In this document: positions 18,187-26,998 of the stretch, piece by piece
Numbering within the stretch: the first letter of the stretch is position 1
How the letters are laid out: every line of letters starts with the position of its first letter
DNA from: Actinomadura coerulea
GTDB lineage: Bacteria > Actinomycetota > Actinomycetes > Streptosporangiales > Streptosporangiaceae
Assembly: GCF_014208105.1 (NCBI RefSeq)
Contig: NZ_JACHMQ010000001.1
Location: 5,456,001-5,520,000, forward strand
Direction of reading: 5' to 3'
Length of the DNA stretch: 64,000 nt
Translations under genes and position numbers: made by a program
The notes under the pieces: generated by a model
What the model saw: only the letters and a program-made list of their open reading frames with translations
Databases searched by the model: none
Told to the model about the DNA's origin: nothing

Positions 18187-18568
18187 TTATCCGGTTACCC
18201 CGTAGGGGCCCGTCCCTCCTGACCAACTCTGTGTGCGATCCTCGCCCGTCCCAGGGGACGGACGCCACTGCGACCAACCAATGCGACCAACGGGAAGGCC
18301 CGTCGCCCGGGGCTCCGGTCCCTCCGTGGCGGCTTCCCTCATATGGCTTCCCGAACCCAGGGTCCGGGACACCGACGGTACACCGCAGGCGCAGGAGACG
18401 CAGCCGACGCTGTTCCCCCGCATCCCTTGCCTATACCCCTCAACGACCTTTGCAACGAATCGTCACGGTCCCTTGTTCCCTGGGGGCCTTGGCGCGTCTC
18501 CGGGCAGTGCGGGCATGTCCGGGGCGATCAGGCCCCCTCCCGCCGCCCTCCGGGCCCCTCCAGGACGC
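18187..18568. other. Non-coding gap upstream of ftsH
   Basis: The 382 bases hold no supported gene. On the minus strand a TATAGG (18430-18435) preceded by TTGCAAAGG-like sequence could be part of an ftsH promoter with a leader of about 240 bases, but the spacing is poor. A small CGTCCCAGGGGACGG hairpin lies near 18250. No riboswitch pattern was recognised. Confidence 0.4.
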
Positions 18569-19132
18569 TCAGGCTCCGTCCCCGCCGTACACGTGCGGGG
18601 CGAGGGTCCCGACGAAGGGCAGGTTCCGGTACCGCTCCGCATAGTCGAGCCCGTAGCCGATGACGAACTCGTTGGGGATGTCGAAGCCGATGTACTTCAC
18701 GTCGATGTCGGTCGTGACGGCCTCCGGCTTGCGCAGCAGCGCGCAGATCTCCAGGGAGGCCGGGTTGCGCGAGCGCAGGTTGCTCACCAGCCATGACAGC
18801 GTCAGGCCCGAGTCGACGATGTCCTCCACGATCAGGACGTGCCGGTCGAGGATGTCGGTGTCGAGGTCCTTGAGGATGCGGACGACGCCGGAGGACTTGG
18901 TGCCCGAGCCGTAGGACGACACGGCCATCCAGTCCATGGAGGCGGGCGAGTGCAGCGCCCGTGCCAGGTCGGCCATGATCATGACGGCGCCCTTGAGGAC
19001 CCCGACGAGCAGCAGGTCCCGGCCCGCGTAGTCGGCGTCGATCTGCGCGGCGAGCTCGCGCACCTTGGCCTGCAGGTCGTCCTCGGAAATCAGCACTTTC
19101 GCCAGGTCGCTGCCCAGGTCCTTCTCGTCCAC
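18569..19132 (-). CDS. hpt: Hypoxanthine phosphoribosyltransferase (187 aa)
   Basis: The enzyme salvages hypoxanthine and guanine using PRPP. The PRPP loop reads [20 protein letters not shown], the active-site region upstream is [18 protein letters not shown], and the C-terminal part includes [20 protein letters not shown] and [10 protein letters not shown]. The length is typical. GTG 19132 is preceded by GAGGTGGGG. The gene lies between tilS and ftsH, the common actinobacterial order. Confidence 0.96.
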   Translation of the reverse strand: MDEKDLGSDLAKVLISEDDLQAKVRELAAQIDADYAGRDLLLVGVLKGAVMIMADLARALHSPASMDWMAVSSYGSGTKSSGVVRILKDLDTDILDRHVLIVEDIVDSGLTLSWLVSNLRSRNPASLEICALLRKPEAVTTDIDVKYIGFDIPNEFVIGYGLDYAERYRNLPFVGTLAPHVYGGDGA

Positions 19133-19255
19133 AACCCCACCTCATAGCTCAGACCTCGCCCGTCCGGTGGGACGGACGTCGGACGGACACCGCCGCGCGC
19201 CGTTCGGGCGGTGCGCGGCGGACACGGCACGCGACGATCCGCACACGCCGCGACG

Positions 19256-20254
19256 TCAAACCGGGCCGAACAGCAGCTTCCCAGACCTCCTGAAGGCGCG
19301 CAGCCCCCCGGGCAGATCCACGTGCCGCTGGCCGTGCCAGGCCGTGACCAGCCGATCCACTGCATCGATATGGACCGCCGCGAGCGTACCCGGTGGACTG
19401 CCGGCCCTGACCGCCGCCATACGCAGCACCCTTGTGCGGACGGCCCTGGGCAGCCCTTCGAGCCCTTCCAGGCGGACCGCCACCTCGCAGCCGTCTTCGG
19501 AGGTCTCCAAGCCGGAGTAGGCGCGAGCGGCCATCTCGTCGAGGGCGTCGGCGTCGTCGCGCAGCATCCTCGCCGTCCGTGCCAGTGCTTCGGCCACTCC
19601 CGGGCCGAGCGCCTTCTCCAGAGCAGGAAGGGCCTCGTGACGGACACGCACGCGCGCGTAGGCGGGGTCGATGTTGTGGGGGTCGTCCCAAGGGTCCAGC
19701 CCCATGGCCTTACAGGCGCGACGCGTGGTGGCGCGATCCAGCTCCAGCAAAGGCCTCAGGTACAGGGCACCGCTGGTGCGCCTGAAAGTGGCGGGCATGC
19801 CGGCCAGCGAGCGGGCCCCGGAACCACGTGCCAGACCTAGCAGGACGGTTTCCGCTTGGTCGTCTTGCGTGTGACCCAGCAGGACGGCTGTAGCGCCCAA
19901 TCGATCGGCGGCATCGTCGAGGGCCCCGTATCGGGCGTCGCGGGCGGCATTCTCCGGACCGCCCGGGCCATCGACGGTCACCGCGATGGATCCCGCTGGG
20001 TCGAGACCAAGGCCGACCATGGTCCGGACCACCGCCTCGGCCCGCCTGTCCGAGCCGTCCTGCAGGCCATGGTCGATGGTGACGGCTCCGGCTCGACGCC
20101 CCGCCCTGGGTGCTTCGAAGGCCAATGCCCCAGCGAGCGCGAGCGAATCTGCGCCCCCGCTGCACGCGGCCAGCACCGTCGCCCCCTCAGGCAGGTCGGC
20201 GAGCACCCTGCGCACGGCAAGACGTACCGCTGCCACAGCGGGATCAGGGCCCAT
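19256..20254 (-). CDS. tilS: tRNA(Ile)-lysidine synthetase (332 aa)
   Basis: TilS adds lysine to C34 of tRNA-Ile2, changing CAU reading from Met to Ile. The PP-loop ATP motif is [20 protein letters not shown] (SGGxDS), and [19 protein letters not shown] and [20 protein letters not shown] are the other N-type ATPase signatures. The C-terminal substrate-binding part is short, as in actinobacteria. ATG 20254 is supported by conserved length. A GC-rich inverted repeat (19190-19221) lies between its stop and hpt. Confidence 0.95.
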   Translation of the reverse strand: MGPDPAVAAVRLAVRRVLADLPEGATVLAACSGGADSLALAGALAFEAPRAGRRAGAVTIDHGLQDGSDRRAEAVVRTMVGLGLDPAGSIAVTVDGPGGPENAARDARYGALDDAADRLGATAVLLGHTQDDQAETVLLGLARGSGARSLAGMPATFRRTSGALYLRPLLELDRATTRRACKAMGLDPWDDPHNIDPAYARVRVRHEALPALEKALGPGVAEALARTARMLRDDADALDEMAARAYSGLETSEDGCEVAVRLEGLEGLPRAVRTRVLRMAAVRAGSPPGTLAAVHIDAVDRLVTAWHGQRHVDLPGGLRAFRRSGKLLFGPV

Positions 20255-20320
20255 GGCAAACGTCTACCATCACACGGCGGCGCACGCCCAAGGCGGGCTC
20301 GGCCTCGCGGTGGCCGTGGG

Positions 20321-21442
20321 TCAGGCCTCGTTGGCCTCCGGCGGAGCGTCGATGGCGCGTGTGCCGACGACCCTGCTCATCCACAGGGCGGGTTCCTTGA
20401 TCTCGTCGTGGGTCGGGAGCGTCTCCGGAGAGTGCCAGACCTGGTTGAAGCCGCTCATGCCGACTTCGGTGACGACCCTCCGCACGAATCGCGACCCCTC
20501 CGCGTACTGCTTCATCTTCAGGTCGATGCCGAGCAGGCGCCGGATCGTCTTGTCGAGCTTGGAACCGCCCGACCGCCTCCCCTGGAAACGCGAGCGGATC
20601 TGCTGGACGGACGGCACGACCTCGGGGCCCACCGCGTCCATGACGTAGTCGCCGTGCCCTTCGACGAGCGTCATCACGGCGGTGAGGCGGTCGAGGATCT
20701 CCCGCTGCTCGGGCGTCTGGATCGCGTCGATGAGGTTCGAGTCACCCCCGCGCACGGCATCGGCGACGGCCTCGGCCGCGTCCCGGATGCGGTCCAGCAT
20801 CATGCCGGGGTCCAGGTCGGACGCGAGGAGGAACTTGGTCATCTGGTCTTGGACGTACTCGCGCAGCCATGGGACGCCGGTGAACTGGGCGCGGTGCGTC
20901 TCCTCGTGCAGGCAGACCCAGAGGCGGAAGTCACGCGACTCCACACCGAGCTCCTGCTCCACATGCACGATGTTGGGCGCGACCAGAGTCAGCCGCCCTG
21001 TCGGCGCACGCCCGGACGGGTCCGGCGGCAGGAACAGCTCGTACTGCCCCAGAACACGGCTCGCCATGTACGCCAGGATCGCGCCCACCTGCATGCCCGT
21101 GACGCGGGAACCGACCGCCTGGACGACGACATTGCCCGCCCCGCCGAGGGGGCCGCCGTTCCCCTTCGCGGACATCTGCTCCATGAGCGGCTCCAGCACG
21201 ACGCGGAAACCGTCCACGTTGGCACGGATCCAGCCGGGCCTGTCCACGATCGTCGCGGGGTCCGGGTCGAGCTCGGACGCCATCCCGGTGAAGTCCCGGA
21301 CGTGCCCATGGGCGATCTTCGACAGGGCGCGCAGCTCCTTGACGACCTCACGGGCCTCGGCATGGGTGACCTGCGGCCCGGGCCTGACGAGCCGGGTGCC
21401 GGCCTGGACCGCCAGGTTCCAGTCGATCATTGAGGCGCTCAT
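20321..21442 (-). CDS. DUF2342-family zinc-dependent metalloprotease-like protein (373 aa)
   Basis: ATG 21442 gives MSASMIDWNLAVQAGTRLVR, the typical start of the DUF2342 family (often labelled coenzyme F420 biosynthesis-associated). The zinc motif is LWVCLHEETHRAQF, an HExxH with a third ligand likely in the downstream helix, and EGHGDYVMDAVG is a further conserved element. It is soluble with no signal peptide. The gene sits between dacB and tilS, its standard place. The name is historical; proteolysis and any F420 link are not shown here. Confidence 0.85.
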   Translation of the reverse strand: MSASMIDWNLAVQAGTRLVRPGPQVTHAEAREVVKELRALSKIAHGHVRDFTGMASELDPDPATIVDRPGWIRANVDGFRVVLEPLMEQMSAKGNGGPLGGAGNVVVQAVGSRVTGMQVGAILAYMASRVLGQYELFLPPDPSGRAPTGRLTLVAPNIVHVEQELGVESRDFRLWVCLHEETHRAQFTGVPWLREYVQDQMTKFLLASDLDPGMMLDRIRDAAEAVADAVRGGDSNLIDAIQTPEQREILDRLTAVMTLVEGHGDYVMDAVGPEVVPSVQQIRSRFQGRRSGGSKLDKTIRRLLGIDLKMKQYAEGSRFVRRVVTEVGMSGFNQVWHSPETLPTHDEIKEPALWMSRVVGTRAIDAPPEANEA

Positions 21443-21569
21443 GTAACCACCGTACGTTCGGAACGCGGCGCCGGAGCGCCCTGCATGGTCGTTCAACGCA
21501 CAACCGTTCTGGTTATCTCCCGTACGGGCGCCGCCACACCCGCGCCGCGGCCCGGGTGTGGGCCTCGGA

Positions 21570-22985
21570 TCAACCGCATCCGCAGGTGGCCACCGCCGCG
21601 GCGAGCTGGTCGAGCTTGCCGGGGTCGACCGGCCCCTTGCCGTCCCCCGCCATGAAGGCGAAGGCGAGCAGACGCCCGTCCGCGTCGTAGGCGAGACCGG
21701 CCAGGGTGCTGACTCCCGCCAAGGTGCCGGTCTTGGCGCGCACCATCCCCGCGCCCCCCTGGCTGGCCGCGACGGTGTAGCGGGGCGGGCTCAACGTCCC
21801 GGAGAAACCCGCGATCGGCAGGCCGGTGATGACCGGGCGCAGCTCCGGATGGTCTCCGCCCGCGGCCAGAGAGACGATCCGGGCCAGCGCGATAGGCGAG
21901 ATGCGGTTGAGCGGTGACAACCCACTGCCGTCGTTGACCGAGACCCCCTCGGCCACGCCGAGCCCTGCGAGAACCTGCCGGACGGCCTGTGCGGCGTCGG
22001 CGAATGTCGCGGGACGCCCCAGCTTGATGGCCACCTGGCGCGCCACCGCCTCGGCCACGTCGTTGTCGCTGTCGGTCAGCAGATGCTCCACGAGCGCGGA
22101 CATCGGCGGCGACTGGACGGCGCCGAGTTGCACAGCCTCCTTCTGCGCGACCGTCGAACGTCCAGCCCTGGCGCCGACCCCGTTCTTGGACAGCAGACGC
22201 GCGAACTCCCTCGCCGCAGCGGCAGGCGGGTCCGAAACCCGTGTCTTCCTGGACGGGTCCGACGGCGCCACCCGCCCCTCATCGACGGTCAAGGCGCTGA
22301 CAGGCGCCACCTCGCCATCGGGCAGATAGTTGGGTTTCCAGCCTGCGGCCGTACGGGGCCCCTGGTAGGCGGACGCGTCGTAGTCGACGCGTACCTGGCC
22401 CGCACCGGCCTGGCCCGCGCCAGACGCCTTCAGGGCCATGGCCGTCTGGCGGGCCAGGTCCGCAAGCGAGGCGTAGGGCGGGTGACCGGCCCCGGCGCGC
22501 GGCGGCAACGCCGTCAAGGTAGGATCCCCGCCTCCGACCAGAATGATCCCGTCGCCGGCACCGCGCACGACCCGGGTGGTGATGCGGTGGGCCGGCCCGG
22601 CCGAGGCCAGCGCCGCCACCGATGTCGCCAGCTTCGTCGTCGAGGCCGGGGTGGCGGGCTGCCCGGCGCGCAGCTCGTACAGCGGCCGCCGGGTCTCCGC
22701 GTCGACGACCACCGCGTTGATCTTCGCCTGCGGTCCCCCGATCAGCGCGGAGAGCCGTCCCGCCAGGGCGGACGGGTCGGGCGGACGGCCCGACCCGGGC
22801 TCCGCGGCGGGGATCGCGGCGGACGACGGCGCGATCCGCACCAGGTCGCGCGCCGCCACGCTGGGCGGTTGCGGCGACAGGCGGCGGTCGGGTGTGAGTT
22901 TCACCACTGCCAGACCTGCGGCGACGGCGAAAACGTTAAGGAGGGACAGCGACAGGACTGCGAGGGCCCGGCCCCGTCCAGGCAC
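21570..22985 (-). CDS. dacB: D-alanyl-D-alanine carboxypeptidase/endopeptidase, peptidase S13 (471 aa)
   Basis: This PBP4-type enzyme trims peptidoglycan peptides outside the cell. The three active-site motifs are present: SxxK in [12 protein letters not shown], SxN in [11 protein letters not shown] and KTG in [12 protein letters not shown]. One N-terminal helix (about residues 8-30) exports it or anchors it. GTG 22985 is preferred because GGGAGAGGGG precedes it; GTG 23015 and TTG 23018 are in-frame alternatives. The region 23020-23122 is shared with the divergent ppa gene and contains TATAAGG, a possible minus-strand -10. The protein ends CGCG, with two unusual C-terminal cysteines. Confidence 0.93.
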   Translation of the reverse strand: MPGRGRALAVLSLSLLNVFAVAAGLAVVKLTPDRRLSPQPPSVAARDLVRIAPSSAAIPAAEPGSGRPPDPSALAGRLSALIGGPQAKINAVVVDAETRRPLYELRAGQPATPASTTKLATSVAALASAGPAHRITTRVVRGAGDGIILVGGGDPTLTALPPRAGAGHPPYASLADLARQTAMALKASGAGQAGAGQVRVDYDASAYQGPRTAAGWKPNYLPDGEVAPVSALTVDEGRVAPSDPSRKTRVSDPPAAAAREFARLLSKNGVGARAGRSTVAQKEAVQLGAVQSPPMSALVEHLLTDSDNDVAEAVARQVAIKLGRPATFADAAQAVRQVLAGLGVAEGVSVNDGSGLSPLNRISPIALARIVSLAAGGDHPELRPVITGLPIAGFSGTLSPPRYTVAASQGGAGMVRAKTGTLAGVSTLAGLAYDADGRLLAFAFMAGDGKGPVDPGKLDQLAAAVATCGCG

Positions 22986-23122
22986 GTGACCGCCCCTCTC
23001 CCACTCAGCACTCACCAACGTGCGACATCCTTATACCGGGGAACACTGACCTGTGGTGCCGGCCTCGCCCACAGGCTCCCGAAAGACTATTCACTGCGAG
23101 CGCGCAGGGAGCGGAGGACATC

Positions 23123-23614
23123 TTGGATTTCGACGTCACGATTGAGATCCCGAAGGGCCAGCGGAACAAGTACGAGGTGGACCACGAGAGCGGCCGCATC
23201 CGGCTCGACCGCATGCTCTTCACCTCCACGCAGTACCCGGCCGACTACGGCTTCGTCGAGGACACCCTCGGCGAGGACGGCGACCCCCTGGACGCCCTGG
23301 TCCTGCTCCAGGAACCGACGTTCCCCGGCTGCCTCATCCGCTGCCGCGCCGTGGGCATGTTCCGCATGACCGACGAGGCCGGCGGCGACGACAAGGTCCT
23401 GTGCGTCCCCGCCACCGACCCCCGCATGGAGCACCTGCGCGACATCCACCACGTCGCCGAGTTCGACCGGCTGGAGATCCAGCACTTCTTCGAGGTCTAC
23501 AAGGACCTGGAGCCCGGCAAGTCCGTCGAAGGCGCCAGCTGGGTGGGACGCGTGGAGGCCGAGCAGGAGATCGAGCGCTCCTTCAAGCGCGCCTCCGACC
23601 AGGGCGGCCACTGA
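23123..23614 (+). CDS. ppa: Inorganic pyrophosphatase, family I (163 aa)
   Basis: It hydrolyses PPi and so pulls biosynthetic reactions forward. The metal-binding signature is [10 protein letters not shown] (in [20 protein letters not shown]), preceded by the conserved [11 protein letters not shown] and followed by [18 protein letters not shown]. Length and sequence match the actinobacterial hexameric enzyme. The TTG start is supported by GGAGGACATC immediately upstream. The gene is transcribed away from dacB and ends at a bidirectional terminator. Confidence 0.97.
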   Translation: MDFDVTIEIPKGQRNKYEVDHESGRIRLDRMLFTSTQYPADYGFVEDTLGEDGDPLDALVLLQEPTFPGCLIRCRAVGMFRMTDEAGGDDKVLCVPATDPRMEHLRDIHHVAEFDRLEIQHFFEVYKDLEPGKSVEGASWVGRVEAEQEIERSFKRASDQGGH

Positions 23615-23702
23615 ACCTTCCCCGGCCCGTGCGGCCGGCCGGGCCGTGCGGAGTCGCGGACGGCGCCGACCCGCTCCCTGCCGCCCACGCGACGCTCGCG
23701 AG

Positions 23703-23735
23703 GAACCCTTCTGTAGGACTCCTACAGAAGGGTTC
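23703..23735. terminator. Bidirectional terminator between ppa and the NlpC/P60 gene
   Basis: GAACCCTTCTGTAG and CTACAGAAGGGTTC are perfect arms; pairing can extend to 16 bases around a single C. It lies 88 bases after the ppa stop and just after the stop (23743) of the convergent gene. Confidence 0.87.
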
Positions 23736-23742
23736 TCGCTTT

Positions 23743-25023
23743 CTACGGGGACTGAGTTCCTTCAGCCTGCGGACGTGTGGCACCGATCAGGTCGTGCCGG
23801 TGGATGCTCGCTATGCGCACCTGTGCACCGGTGTAGGGCGCTTCCACCATGCGGCCGTCGCTGAGGTAGAGGCCGACGTGGTGGATCGTGGCGGGATCGG
23901 ACCGGTTGGTCGCGAAGAAGACCAGGTCACCTGGGCGCAGTTTGCTGATGGGGATGTGCGGTCCGGACGTCCACTGAGTGCCCGTCCAGTGGTCGAGCCG
24001 CACACCCGCCTTGTTCCACGCGTACATGGTCAGGCCTGAGCAGTCGAAGCCCACCGTCCCGGCGCCCTGATCGATGCCGTAGGTCGGCCCCTCCAGGTCG
24101 CCCCCGCCCCAGGAGTAGGGCGTGCCGAGCCACTTGAGCGCCGCCTCGACCGCGATGGCGCCGCGCGCCTCGGGCGGCGCCCCCTTCGGAACCGGGAAAT
24201 TTGAACGGAACTTGCGCGTCTGCGCCTTCTCCAGCGCGCGCTCCCGTGCCCGCTTGACTTCCGTAGCGTTCGCCTCGGCCTTGCCAAGCTTGCGTTCCAG
24301 ACGGCGCTTGTCCGTCTCGATGCGCTGGACGGCCTCCTTCTGGGCGGCCACAGCGTCCTGCGCGAGCCGTTTGGCCTCGTCGGCGCGCCTTGTCGCCGCA
24401 CCTTGCTCGTCCAGCGCGGTCTTCGCCTGCCGGCGGAAGACGTCCGCGACCGTCTTGGAGGCTTCGACCCGGCGGAACATGGCGGTTCGCCGTTCGGCGA
24501 GCATCTTGACCATGCCCGCGCGGTCCATGAAGCCCTGGGGCCCGCCTTCGCCCGCGACAGCCGAGGACATCGGGTCGTAGCCGGTGTTGTCCCGGTAGAC
24601 CTGCGCGGCGAACGACGCCAGCTCGGCTCTGGCCAGTTCCACTCTCCGGTCCGCCTCGGCGAGCCTCCCTTGGATGTCCTTGTACGCCTCTTGCGCGCCC
24701 CGGAGTTGGACGAGTTCGCCGTTGTAGCGCTCCACGGCGGCCTCTGCGGTGACGGCGAGCCTGTCGAGCTCTCCGTCCGCCTGGGCGAGCATGGCCTTCG
24801 TCCGCCCGACCTCGGCCGCCCGCTCCCTGACGTCGCGCTCGCTCCGCTCGACGTCCTTCGCGCTGGGGCCTGGCGGATCGGACGGGCGGGCGGACGCGCC
24901 CGGCACCAGCACGCTCATGCCGATCGCGACGCCGGAGGTGAGCGTGACCAACCGCAGTGCCCTGCTGCCGGCGGGAGGCAGCGCCACGCGACGGCGGCGT
25001 AGCTCGGATGCGCCAGGTGCCAT
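23743..25023 (-). CDS. Secreted NlpC/P60 peptidoglycan hydrolase with coiled coil (426 aa)
   Basis: ATG 25023 is chosen because GGGAGG lies eight bases upstream; an in-frame GTG two codons earlier is too close to it. A signal peptide ends around GASA (about residue 46). Residues 60-270 form a long coiled coil rich in Glu, Arg and Ala, as in RipA-type hydrolases. The C-terminal NlpC/P60 domain has the catalytic Cys in GTVGFDCSGLTMYAWNKAGV and the His in PATIHHVGLYLSDG. It should cleave D-Glu-to-diaminopimelate stem-peptide bonds during growth or division. The coiled coil may mask the active site, as in other family members. Confidence 0.93.
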   Translation of the reverse strand: MAPGASELRRRRVALPPAGSRALRLVTLTSGVAIGMSVLVPGASARPSDPPGPSAKDVERSERDVRERAAEVGRTKAMLAQADGELDRLAVTAEAAVERYNGELVQLRGAQEAYKDIQGRLAEADRRVELARAELASFAAQVYRDNTGYDPMSSAVAGEGGPQGFMDRAGMVKMLAERRTAMFRRVEASKTVADVFRRQAKTALDEQGAATRRADEAKRLAQDAVAAQKEAVQRIETDKRRLERKLGKAEANATEVKRARERALEKAQTRKFRSNFPVPKGAPPEARGAIAVEAALKWLGTPYSWGGGDLEGPTYGIDQGAGTVGFDCSGLTMYAWNKAGVRLDHWTGTQWTSGPHIPISKLRPGDLVFFATNRSDPATIHHVGLYLSDGRMVEAPYTGAQVRIASIHRHDLIGATRPQAEGTQSP

Positions 25024-25285
25024 GATCACGTCCTCCCCGCCCGCGGTGCCGCCTAGCGCAAATGATCAGTTACGAAGCGTAGTTGACTCGGGAAAGGGCA
25101 GGTAGAAACGCCACGCAGGGGAGGTCCGCAACGGACGAAGGTCAAACTCCGGGCGTCAGGCGCTGAGCGCAGGGCGCCATGTGACGTGAGCCAGGCCCCA
25201 CCGGGCCGGAACACCACAGTGCTTTCTCCACGGGACTTCCGCCCCCCGTGAGACGTGTACATGGACGGTCATGGTCTGCCCGGCC

Positions 25286-26470
25286 TCAAGGTGTCCAAAG
25301 GCCGGCAGACGCGGACGAGGTTCGTGAGCCCGATGGAAACGTGGCCGAGGGGATGGCGTCGTAGGCGTCGGAAGCTGGTGGAGGCGCAGGCGGCTGCCAA
25401 CCGGGGCCGGGCCTCTGGGAGATGCCGGGCGTCGCCGTCGGACGCGGGCCGGCGTGTTCGTCCCTGTCTTCACGCTGGGCACTGACGAGGTACATGGAAG
25501 CGACCCCCGACGCGGACAGAAGCGCCACAGTCACGAGGACAGCGGAGGCTCGACCGACCTGTGCGTAGAGCCTGGCCGCCCCCTCCTCCTTGGACGTCTT
25601 GCGGCTACGGCCGAACCACCAGCGCTGACCCTGGCGAGCCGCCCGGTCGGGGCGCCCGAAGGCGGTCTGGACTGGAAATCCATCCGACCTGAACTCCGTG
25701 ACGCGAGTGGCCACGAAGAGCCTGTAGCCGACAAGCTCCGGGTCCAGGAAGCAACTCATCACCCGGAGCCGCATCTCCGGTGCGGGTACCGCGTCCGGGA
25801 GCAGCCCGTAGACCTTGGCGGCCGACACGTTGCGGGGACGGAGAGCTTCACAGGCGGAACACTCTCGCGCATGCTCCATCAGCCGCTTGCTGATGTCGTA
25901 GGTGAGCTCACCACGCCGCTCACGCAGGAGGAGAGCCCGCTCAGCGCAGTCGTAGGGTCCCTTGTTCGCGAGTATCTCCGCGGTCACCGCCGCTTCGAGT
26001 TCGCCATGCGCGCCGTCGAGTGCCAACTCCACGTCCCTCGGCGACAACCCGAACACAGCGGCGAGGTCGGGGACCGACAACTGGTGCCTGACATGCAGTT
26101 CCAGGATCTCTCGGGAGAGAGGCGGCAGCGCCAGCACCGCATGCCACGCTGTGATCCGCTGGTCGACGTCCTCTTGGTCGTGGCTGGCGACCGGCACGTC
26201 CGGCACCTGGTGCCTGGACGGCATGCGGCGGGCGCACTCCAACCGGGCGATGGCGTAGAGCCATGGCCCCAACCGGCCGGGTTCGCGCAACTCGCCGATG
26301 TGCGCCTCGGCCACGATGAAGGTGTCGCGCAGGGCGACCTGCGCCGCGTCGCGTCCCCGCAGCTGGAACCAGCAGTACGCGTAGAGCCTCTCGGCATAGG
26401 CGTCGTAGACCGCGGCCGGGGCGCCGAGGTCGCGCTCGCGCAGCGTCCCGACCAGGAGATGGTCGCTCAT
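25286..26470 (-). CDS. Sigma-70-like protein fused to a ZAS-type zinc motif and a membrane helix (394 aa)
   Basis: Residues 20-82 resemble ECF sigma region 2 (VYDAYAERLYAYCWFQLRGR followed by LGPWLYAIARLECARRM). Residues 115-162 resemble region 4 with its HTH (LPPLSREILELHVRHQ, LSVPDLAAVFGLSPRDVELA). Next comes H200-x3-C204-x2-C207 (EHARECSACEAL), the zinc-binding pattern of anti-sigma factors. A membrane helix follows at about 308-331 (ASAVLVTVALLSASGVASMY), and then a Pro-rich, probably extracellular tail of about 60 residues. Sigma and anti-sigma parts would therefore be in one membrane-bound chain. A good promoter and a hairpin lie upstream. Whether it still directs RNA polymerase, or needs cleavage first, cannot be seen. 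Confidence 0.8.
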   Translation of the reverse strand: MSDHLLVGTLRERDLGAPAAVYDAYAERLYAYCWFQLRGRDAAQVALRDTFIVAEAHIGELREPGRLGPWLYAIARLECARRMPSRHQVPDVPVASHDQEDVDQRITAWHAVLALPPLSREILELHVRHQLSVPDLAAVFGLSPRDVELALDGAHGELEAAVTAEILANKGPYDCAERALLLRERRGELTYDISKRLMEHARECSACEALRPRNVSAAKVYGLLPDAVPAPEMRLRVMSCFLDPELVGYRLFVATRVTEFRSDGFPVQTAFGRPDRAARQGQRWWFGRSRKTSKEEGAARLYAQVGRASAVLVTVALLSASGVASMYLVSAQREDRDEHAGPRPTATPGISQRPGPGWQPPAPPPASDAYDAIPSATFPSGSRTSSASAGLWTP

Positions 26471-26479
26471 GCCAGAAAA

Positions 26480-26505
26480 GGTAAAGCGTCCAGACGCTCT
26501 TTACC
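26480..26505 (-). promoter_or_regulatory. Hairpin just upstream of the sigma/ZAS start
   Basis: GGTAAAGCGTC pairs with GACGCTCTTTACC (plus strand) apart from a two-base bulge. On the transcript the hairpin is followed by CUUUUCUGGC and then the AUG nine bases on. It could act as an attenuator, hide the ribosome site, or be an operator. No Shine-Dalgarno sequence is seen outside it. Confidence 0.4.
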
Positions 26506-26543
26506 AGCAAATTCAGAGGATCGCACTCCGATACCGAACATCA

Positions 26544-26573
26544 TTCTTACCCCATAATTAGGTCTATTTACAA
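26544..26573 (-). promoter_or_regulatory. Likely promoter of the sigma/ZAS gene
   Basis: Reading the minus strand, TTGTAA (26573-26568) is followed after 18 bases by TAAGAA (26549-26544). The predicted start near 26537 gives a leader of about 67 bases that includes the hairpin. Confidence 0.5.
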
Positions 26574-26962
26574 GCGTGCCCTAGTTAATAGACTTTGGGC
26601 ACTTTGTCCGAGATACTGCAAGGTTCACCAGGTTCACATGACCAGGACGTCGCCCCGAGGGGCGATCGAGACGACACTCAGAGTGACAGCGGGAATTTCG
26701 GACCCTCAATCTAGAACGATCATTTTTCCGACCGGCGAGATCACACTTCCGGCGACGGACATAAGCACCTAACCCAACGGTGAGCCGACAGACGATCACC
26801 GCCACTATGACGCTCCCAATGGCAATTCGACCACGGGTTCGTCCCTGGACGCGCCCGCGCCACGTCCAATACGGCATTCGGTGATGGCGCCCGCCGCGAG
26901 GCCGACCCCGAATCCCCCACCACCCGGCATGTCCACGCGGCCACCAGAAGGCTCGCGGCGAG
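26574..26962. other. AT-richer gap without a supported gene
   Basis: These 389 bases are clearly less GC-rich than the surrounding genes. Short open frames occur, the longest a 98-codon minus-strand frame with one hydrophobic stretch, but third-position composition is mixed and no family is recognisable. No RNA gene or repeat was recognised. Confidence 0.5.
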
Positions 26963-26992
26963 TTGACACTGTCATCATTACAGTGTCATCAT
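26963..26992 (+). promoter_or_regulatory. merR promoter with embedded 9-bp dyad operator
   Basis: TTGACA (26963-26968) is a consensus -35. CATCAT at 26987-26992 is a possible -10 with an 18-base spacer, longer than usual, as in MerR-type promoters. The dyad TGACACTGT-N7-ACAGTGTCA (26964-26988) fills the spacer. The ATG at 26999 lies where transcription should begin, so the mRNA may be leaderless. Confidence 0.6.
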
Positions 26993-26998
26993 CGGCGC

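Noticed and set aside
25030-25285. Short open frames between the NlpC/P60 and sigma/ZAS genes
   Set aside because: No start, family or codon pattern supports them. The stretch is treated as non-coding.
26581-26877. 98-codon minus-strand frame with one hydrophobic stretch
   Set aside because: Third codon positions are mixed, unlike all neighbouring genes, and there is no ribosome site or recognisable family.
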